Of a stretch of DNA of 8,890 nucleotides, positions 4,970-8,890 are shown in pieces (the stretch's first letter is position 1; every line of letters begins with the position of its first letter). The translations under genes were made by a program, and so were the position numbers. Source of the DNA: ANME-2 cluster archaeon. GTDB lineage: Archaea > Halobacteriota > Methanosarcinia > Methanosarcinales > Methanocomedenaceae. The notes beneath the pieces are model-generated. The model was given only the letters and a program-made list of their open reading frames with translations, did no database searches and was not told where the DNA came from. The stretch covers positions 1 through 8,890 of the forward strand of contig JAKRWB010000312.1 in assembly GCA_022353185.1 (NCBI GenBank), given 5' to 3'.

Positions 4970-5830
4970 ATGTTCCAATATATTATCAACATAGTGATGA
5001 TAAAAGACATCCCCAGTTCAGTGGATAAACAATTATTGAGTGCATTACTGGCTCTTGACCTGACACACAAGGAAGCCCAGGCGTACCATGCACTGGTAGT
5101 CAGTGGGGTAATGACTGCTGAAGATATTAGTAAGGTTATCCAGGTACAGCATGCTATCGTGTACCGTACCCTGGAAGGATTGCGCAACAAGGGCTGGATA
5201 GATTCTACTACTGACCGTCCCAAGAAATACCGTGCCAAACATCCGAAAACCGCAGCAAATTCGGCAGGAAATGTGCTAATCTCAAAAGTGGATGAATCGG
5301 TTAATCTGGTCAGCGAGATGCTGGAACCGATTTACGATGAGAACCAGGAAATGCTCAGACAGGAGTTATGGACAATCCGGGGGCTGGATAATGTTGTCAG
5401 GAAGATTCAGGAAATTGGCGAAAGGGCTAAGCAAGGGATATACAGTAATATTACGGGCCCCATTGATGATACTACATTCAACCAGTTGTTCATTAGTATC
5501 CCTCAAAAAATCAAGGTAAGTGTGCAGATAATGGGCCCACCTATCGTGGATATGGATGATGCGCTCAAGAAGCGGATTAAAATGAAGCGTCCCAATTTTG
5601 AAGCCAGGTGCAAGAATTTTCCCATGGCCACACCCACGGCGCAGTCAAAGGAAGATTTCCTGAAAGAGGTTCACGGCAACAGGTTCATAGCCATTCATAT
5701 GTTATTTGACGAAAAGGAGGCCTTGTGGATCAACATACCGTATCGGGGTAATAAGGTTGTCGAAGAGAAGGTGTGGGCCAACTGGATAATTGACCCTGAA
5801 TATATTGCAATCATCAAGGCAGAGGTCTAA
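4970..5830 (+). CDS. TrmB-family transcriptional regulator
   Basis: This 286-residue protein begins with a winged-helix DNA-binding domain (about 20-95). The pattern is that of TrmB proteins: LLALDLTHKEAQAYHALVVSG, then TAEDISKVIQVQHAIVYRTLEGL, then a wing ending in RPKKYRAKHP. A helical linker (about 100-130) leads to a C-terminal sensor domain (about 134-286), starting with LWTIRGLDNVVRKIQEIGERA. Its ligand cannot be predicted. The classical members of the family sense sugars, but many archaeal members do not. There is one cysteine (C214), so a thiol-pair redox switch inside the monomer is unlikely. The ATG at 4970 has AAAGGA six bases ahead; ATG 4997 is an alternative. The gene is divergent from the superoxide/Fe-S cluster and only one base separates it from the DUF166 gene. 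Confidence 0.82.
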   Translation: MFQYIINIVMIKDIPSSVDKQLLSALLALDLTHKEAQAYHALVVSGVMTAEDISKVIQVQHAIVYRTLEGLRNKGWIDSTTDRPKKYRAKHPKTAANSAGNVLISKVDESVNLVSEMLEPIYDENQEMLRQELWTIRGLDNVVRKIQEIGERAKQGIYSNITGPIDDTTFNQLFISIPQKIKVSVQIMGPPIVDMDDALKKRIKMKRPNFEARCKNFPMATPTAQSKEDFLKEVHGNRFIAIHMLFDEKEALWINIPYRGNKVVEEKVWANWIIDPEYIAIIKAEV

Positions 5831-5831
5831 G

Positions 5832-6644
5832 ATGCGAATCAGCATCCTGTATACGGGTGAGTTCGGCGCTAAAGTTGTAGGCAACCTGGTTAACCCGAGC
5901 AGTTTTTGCATATCCTGCGGCGACCTGTGTGATAAGTGCAGGGGCGGAAGGGTGTCTTTTGGGGATCTGGTGTATGAGATACATGAACTGCCGACCGGAT
6001 TACCTGAATTTATCGAAGAACCGGGTGAGTTCCTGCCAGAGATGGGAGTGTGCGATTTGATATTGGCTATGGGTATTCACCCTGACCTGCTGGCAGGTCT
6101 GCCTCTGGTTGTAGGCTCTACTGGTGCAAAGGCAGTGATTGTGCCTGTGGAAGAGCCTGGGTGGGCACCGCTGGGATTGCAGAAGCAATTGTCAGAGAAA
6201 CTGGAATCCATGGGTGTGGAGTGCGAGTTCCCCAAACCATTTTGTTCGCTGGAGATGACTGGCAAGCCTGTAATAGATGAGTTTGTGAAGATGTGTTTCG
6301 GCAGGCCCGAACTGGAAATACGTCTCAGCGACGACGGGCAGACCTTTACTCATGTGGAGGTGTTGCGGGATGCTCCCTGTGGATGTACATGGTTCGTGGC
6401 AAAGAAGTTGAAGTGGTCTGATGTGGCTGATTACAAAGAGACGGTGTCAGAGGCTCACCATGCCTACCCGTGCACTGGAAGTATGGAGCGGGACACAGAG
6501 CTTGGGGATACTATATTGCACGAGGCAGGGTATATTATCCGGGATGCTGTGGAGCAGGGGGTGGGAGCAGGGAATGGGAGGAGCAAAAAGGGGCCGTGCA
6601 TCTTAATTCATGAATTAACACAAAAAGGGCGAAGACCTCAATGA
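5832..6644 (+). CDS. DUF166 family protein with a Cys4 cluster
   Basis: This 270-residue cytoplasmic protein is recognised as a DUF166 member, an archaeal family of unknown function that older annotations sometimes call thymidylate synthase without good grounds. After an N-terminal strand (RISILYTGEFGAKVV) comes C26-x2-C29-x3-C33-x2-C36, a four-cysteine cluster that could bind an Fe-S centre or zinc. Other notable residues are C74, C131, C138, C155, the APCGCTW segment (C183, C185) and HHAYPC (H209, H210, C214). The C-terminus is Gly- and Lys-rich. The ATG at 5832 lies one base after the TrmB-like stop codon and has AGAGGT ahead, so the two genes are almost certainly co-transcribed. The linkage to an Fe-S and superoxide cluster makes a metal-cofactor role plausible, but no function should be assumed. 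Confidence 0.82.
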   Translation: MRISILYTGEFGAKVVGNLVNPSSFCISCGDLCDKCRGGRVSFGDLVYEIHELPTGLPEFIEEPGEFLPEMGVCDLILAMGIHPDLLAGLPLVVGSTGAKAVIVPVEEPGWAPLGLQKQLSEKLESMGVECEFPKPFCSLEMTGKPVIDEFVKMCFGRPELEIRLSDDGQTFTHVEVLRDAPCGCTWFVAKKLKWSDVADYKETVSEAHHAYPCTGSMERDTELGDTILHEAGYIIRDAVEQGVGAGNGRSKKGPCILIHELTQKGRRPQ

Positions 6645-6684
6645 TGGAGTGCAGACCGCATATTTGACACCATTAAGCTGAACC

Positions 6685-8100
6685 TTAAAGTGAATTTTTT
6701 TCAAAATACCTTTCCATATAGTTCAAATCAAACAGCACTACCCCATTCTCCTTGGAAAATTCCTCTGCATTTTTAGTAAATCCGGCCTTTGCTACCACAA
6801 AAAAATGCTCATTTCTCGCTTCATTAAACCACTTTACCAACAGTGTTTTATCCATCAGCCGCTTGATAACATCAACTCCAATTTTTCTATTCTGCCATTT
6901 ACACTCACAAAAGAGAATATCCCCGGAATCCTGATTCAATGCAACTACATCAATCTCGTTCTCTTTGTTCCACCACCTACCCCATCGGGTGAACCGTGCC
7001 CCTAGCCTACCTTCTGTGGACATTTCCTGAAGGAACTCCATTGTGATATTCTCGAAAGTCTCTGATGCATAACCTGGCATTGCTTCCATGATGCTATCCA
7101 GCAGGTTATCCGTATCCCTCATCTCAATCCGGGAGCGATTGGGCATTACAAACCTGAACCAGAAATTCAGGAAATTATCCTCTATACGGTAAATTCCCCT
7201 TCTGAATCGGTGAGGGTCCTCGGTAGGCGGCACTTGGCGCACTACTACGCCAATCTCCTGAAGTACATCCAGGTAGCGGGTCACTTTCTTTCCTTCTATC
7301 CCTACAAAATTGGATATCTCGCTGAGTTTGGTGTGGCCCAAGGCTACAGCCTTCAGGATTGACAGATATACATTCGGGTTCTTGAATTCCTGGGACAGCA
7401 GGAAAATAGACTCGTGGTAGAAAAAACCTTCTTTTGCTATTATCTTCTTACGGATGAATTCACGCACATTTGGCTCTTCAATTAATAACAGGTATTTTGC
7501 CACGCCGCCGGTTATGGAATACAGCAATACCCTGTCTTCAATGTTGAATTCTTTTAGAAACAGTGAGGCATCTTTGAAATCAAATGGTTTGAGATGTATT
7601 TGTGAAGTACGCCTGCCATACAGCGGGGAGTCATAATTGAGCACATTCCTTAGCATCATACCCACCAGCGAGCCGCACACGATAAGGCATATCCTGGTTT
7701 TGGAGAAGAATGTGTCCCAGTATTTCTGGAGTATGGACGGGAAGGCAGGATTGCTTTTTATCAGGTATGTAATTTCATCTATTGCCAGAACCAGTCTTTT
7801 ATCCTGTGGCAGTGTTTTTGATAAGTAACTGAAGAACTGGTCCCAGTTATCGAATTGTGTCTTGATGAGGAAGTCGTCGCGGGTGTACTCGTATATCTGC
7901 TGTTTGAAACTGTCTATCTGCTGAGTGGTGGTCTGCTGGTCTGCCAGGTAATATATAAAGTCATGTTTATCCTTGCCGAACTCTTCGATGAGGGTAGTCT
8001 TACCTATCCGGCGGCGGCCGTAGATGACGATAAAGGCAGGTCGGTTTTTCTGGGATTCTTCATCCAGGTGGTTTAATTCATGTTCTCGGTTGATGAACAT
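6685..8100 (-). CDS. Archaeal AAA-type ATPase with C-terminal DUF234 nuclease-like domain
   Basis: This 471-residue protein is a typical archaeal ATPase of the PF01637 family. Walker A is GRRRIGKTT at 28-36, Walker B is LVLAIDEI at 103-110, and TGGVAKYL near 197-204 is the usual family segment. A helical winged-helix part follows (about 243-290; LSEISNFVGIEGKKVTRYLDVLQEIGVV). The C-terminal DUF234 region has E382-x-D384, then E399-x-K401 in the order EID...CECKW, the layout of PD-(D/E)xK nucleases. These proteins are common, often multicopy, in archaea and have been linked to mobile or defence functions, but the role of this one is unknown. It is a lone gene, convergent with DUF166. There is no Shine-Dalgarno before the ATG at 8100, and a TATA box lies about 25 bases upstream, so a leaderless or nearly leaderless mRNA is likely. 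Confidence 0.88.
   Translation of the reverse strand: MFINREHELNHLDEESQKNRPAFIVIYGRRRIGKTTLIEEFGKDKHDFIYYLADQQTTTQQIDSFKQQIYEYTRDDFLIKTQFDNWDQFFSYLSKTLPQDKRLVLAIDEITYLIKSNPAFPSILQKYWDTFFSKTRICLIVCGSLVGMMLRNVLNYDSPLYGRRTSQIHLKPFDFKDASLFLKEFNIEDRVLLYSITGGVAKYLLLIEEPNVREFIRKKIIAKEGFFYHESIFLLSQEFKNPNVYLSILKAVALGHTKLSEISNFVGIEGKKVTRYLDVLQEIGVVVRQVPPTEDPHRFRRGIYRIEDNFLNFWFRFVMPNRSRIEMRDTDNLLDSIMEAMPGYASETFENITMEFLQEMSTEGRLGARFTRWGRWWNKENEIDVVALNQDSGDILFCECKWQNRKIGVDVIKRLMDKTLLVKWFNEARNEHFFVVAKAGFTKNAEEFSKENGVVLFDLNYMERYFEKNSL
6695..6701 (+). terminator. Putative poly-T terminator for the TrmB-DUF166 unit
   Basis: A run of seven T residues on the plus strand lies about 50 bases past the DUF166 stop codon, inside the 3' end of the convergent ATPase gene. 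Such T tracts terminate archaeal transcription. The only support is sequence and position. Confidence 0.3.
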
Positions 8101-8124
8101 TAGAAATATGTATGCATTTGACTG

Positions 8125-8132
8125 TATTTAAA
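8125..8132 (-). promoter_or_regulatory. TATA box of the ATPase gene
   Basis: On the minus strand TTTAAATA lies so that a transcript would start near 8102, almost at the ATG (8100). This agrees with the absence of a ribosome-binding site and points to a leaderless mRNA. Confidence 0.5.
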
Positions 8133-8136
8133 ATTA

Positions 8137-8166
8137 ACTAATTTAGAATAGACTAATTTAGAATAG
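8137..8166. repeat. Tandem 15-bp direct repeat upstream of the ATPase promoter
   Basis: ACTAATTTAGAATAG occurs twice without a gap (8137-8151 and 8152-8166). Each copy contains the small palindrome CTAATTTAG, so two symmetric sites lie 15 bp apart, right next to the TATA box. This is a plausible pair of regulator binding sites; the bound protein is unknown. Confidence 0.7.
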
Positions 8167-8222
8167 GTTGTTTGTGCAAAATGTATTTATTGACAAACGA
8201 GTTGTGCTATGGGACAACCTGT

Positions 8223-8234
8223 AAAGTGCACTTT
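8223..8234. repeat. 12-bp perfect palindrome next to a TATA-like box
   Basis: AAAGTGCACTTT is a perfect palindrome. It overlaps TTTTATAA (8232-8239), which resembles a TATA box in either direction. It could control an additional start site for the ATPase gene or an unannotated transcript running right. No gene starts at the expected distance on the plus strand. Confidence 0.45.
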
Positions 8235-8352
8235 TATAAGCATCATTTCTGCTTGAGACACGTGGCATAGCCATTATACTCATTCGGCGGTCTGATGGCA
8301 GAGGCGGTAAGAAGATTAGTGGTAAAGGTTATTCGACATTAACAGCCAAAAG

Positions 8353-8360
8353 TTAAATAC
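8353..8360 (+). promoter_or_regulatory. TATA box of the second antitoxin gene
   Basis: TTAAATAC lies about 25 bases before the GGTGA ribosome-binding site at 8383-8387 of the vapB-like gene, giving a very short leader. Confidence 0.5.
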
Positions 8361-8363
8361 TCT

Positions 8364-8393
8364 GTAACACATGTCATACAATGGTGACACATG
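8364..8393. repeat. Direct repeat over the antitoxin start (candidate autoregulation site)
   Basis: GTAACACATG (8364-8373) and GTGACACATG (8384-8393) match at nine of ten bases and start exactly 20 bp apart. The second covers the ribosome-binding site and start codon of the antitoxin. An inverted pair TGTCA/TGACA (8372-8376, 8385-8389) lies within. Ribbon-helix-helix antitoxins commonly bind such repeats in their own promoter. Confidence 0.4.
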
Positions 8394-8627
8394 AACATAA
8401 CCATCCGCAACATTGACACCCAGCTATACCGTGAAATAAAAGCCGAAGCCAGCCGTGAGGGCATCAACATAGGCACAGCCATAAACAGCGCAATCCGGTT
8501 GTGGCTAAACCGAAGACGTGCACAGGTAAAACCAGACCGTTCTTTCCTTGAACTTGAGCCAATCGATTTCGGACCCGGGACCGAGAATCTCAGCGAAGAG
8601 CACGATAAGTACCTGTATGGTGAATAA
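8391..8627 (+). CDS. vapB: VapB/FitA-type ribbon-helix-helix antitoxin
   Basis: This 78-residue protein is a FitA-like antitoxin. The N-terminal strand MNITIRNID contacts DNA and is followed by the two helices YREIKAEASREG and NIGTAINSAIRLWLNRRR. The C-terminal part (SFLELEPIDFGPGTENLSEE) resembles the tails with which these antitoxins fill the toxin active site. Start and ribosome-binding site are clear: GGTGA three bases before ATG. Unlike the vapBC pair at the left end of the window, its toxin is not intact: the frame directly downstream begins like a PIN domain but is missing its middle. The antitoxin itself shows no damage and could persist as a solitary repressor or as protection against a related VapC elsewhere. 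Confidence 0.82.
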   Translation: MNITIRNIDTQLYREIKAEASREGINIGTAINSAIRLWLNRRRAQVKPDRSFLELEPIDFGPGTENLSEEHDKYLYGE

Positions 8628-8806
8628 ATAGCAGTCCTGCTCGACACCAGTTTCTTTTTAGGGAAACATGGGACATGTTCAAGAAGTACCATTACAGTTT
8701 TACTGACTGCACCTCGGCAGCCTTCTCAAAAAAACATGGCATTCAATACATTGTAACATTTGACCATCATTTTGATGAATTTAAGTGGTTGAATATAATA
8801 TGTTGA
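8628..8806 (+). pseudogene. vapC: VapC (PIN-domain toxin) remnant with internal deletion
   Basis: Directly after the antitoxin stop, the frame ATA-GCA-GTC reads AVLLDTSFFLG, the exact N-terminus of a PIN toxin (LLDTS motif). The start codon is ATA where an ATG would fit, with GGTGA just upstream. From about 8655 a different frame reads RETWDMFKKYHYSFTDCTSA and goes on through SKKHGIQYIVTFDHHFDEFKWL to a TGA at 8804-8806. This is the C-terminal third of a VapC, with the SFTD and TFDHHF acidic motifs. An intact VapC is about 130-145 residues, so some 75-85 middle residues including the second catalytic acid are gone, and the two halves are out of frame. The toxin should be inactive. Both ends match the family well, so I am fairly sure of the remnant; the exact deletion point is unclear. 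Confidence 0.85.
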
Positions 8807-8849
8807 TGTTAATACCAAAGAAAATACTCCCTTCGGTTGGATTTACTTG

Positions 8850-8867
8850 AGTATGCATAGTCATACT
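8850..8867. repeat. Inverted repeat next to the terminal promoter
   Basis: AGTATG (8850-8855) and CATACT (8862-8867) form 6-base arms around a 6-base spacer, ending at the TATA box that follows. The position fits an operator covering the BRE/TATA region of a gene starting beyond the window. Confidence 0.4.
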
Positions 8868-8874
8868 TTATATA
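8867..8874 (+). promoter_or_regulatory. Archaeal TATA box for a gene beyond the window
   Basis: TTTATATA is a consensus-like archaeal TATA box on the plus strand. Transcription would start near or just past the window end, so the gene it serves is not visible. Confidence 0.5.
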
Positions 8875-8890
8875 CAGTAAAAAAAAGAAT

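Larger units (their letters stand above)
8101..8390. other. Intergenic region with several repeats, no gene seen
   Basis: This 290-bp stretch separates the divergent ATPase and second antitoxin genes. I found no convincing coding region or tRNA; the short open frames (for example a 29-codon ATG frame starting at 8181) look random. It holds the promoters of both genes, a 15-bp tandem repeat, a 12-bp palindrome and a widely spaced inverted repeat (AGGTTGT at 8165-8171 and ACAACCT at 8214-8220). From about 8245 to 8350 I see nothing distinctive. Confidence 0.6.

Noticed and set aside
8101..8390. tRNA, CRISPR array or small protein gene in the gap
   Set aside because: There is no T-loop motif or cloverleaf pattern, no regularly spaced repeats beyond one tandem pair, and the short ATG frames have neither a ribosome-binding site nor family-like sequence.
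8339..8692. 117-codon minus-strand frame over the second antitoxin
   Set aside because: The plus strand carries a clear ribbon-helix-helix antitoxin and a PIN remnant with a promoter and ribosome-binding site; the minus frame has none of these.

Overview
The window looks archaeal, most likely a euryarchaeon of the Methanosarcinales/ANME-2/Methanoperedens or Archaeoglobus type; the exact lineage is inference. The evidence is a TrmB-family regulator, a DUF166 protein, an archaeal ATPase of the PF01637+DUF234 type, TTTATATA-like archaeal promoters, GGTGAT/AGGAGG ribosome-binding sites, and an IscS of the unusual Archaeoglobus fulgidus type.

Layout. (1) Positions 50-738, minus strand: a vapBC toxin-antitoxin pair. 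(2) Positions 799-4864, minus strand: a tightly packed seven-gene cluster. In transcription order it holds desulforedoxin (a 40-residue gene that is easy to miss), an AhpD-like CxxC protein, a neelaredoxin-type superoxide reductase, TusA, a DsrE-family protein, an IscS-like protein that lacks the PLP lysine, and an IscU scaffold fused to a thioredoxin-reductase-like flavoprotein. (3) Positions 4970-6644, plus strand, divergent from the cluster: a TrmB-like regulator and a Cys-rich DUF166 protein. (4) Positions 6685-8100, minus strand: an ATPase with a C-terminal nuclease-like DUF234 domain. (5) Positions 8101-8390: an intergenic region rich in repeats and palindromes. (6) Positions 8391-8806, plus strand: a second VapB-type antitoxin followed by a wrecked VapC whose middle is deleted.

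How the genes may work together (inference). The cluster joins superoxide defence (desulforedoxin, superoxide reductase, AhpD-like protein) to sulfur relay (TusA, DsrE) and Fe-S assembly (IscS-like protein, IscU-flavoprotein). The IscS-like protein keeps its persulfide cysteine but has Asn-Asp where other members have His-Lys, so it probably cannot run normal PLP cysteine desulfuration as it stands. The neighbouring sulfur carriers and the flavin domain attached to IscU suggest an alternative sulfur and electron supply for Fe-S cluster building or repair under oxygen stress. This set is the most interesting system in the window. The divergent TrmB-like protein, which shares a 105-bp promoter region containing an inverted repeat, is the natural candidate regulator.
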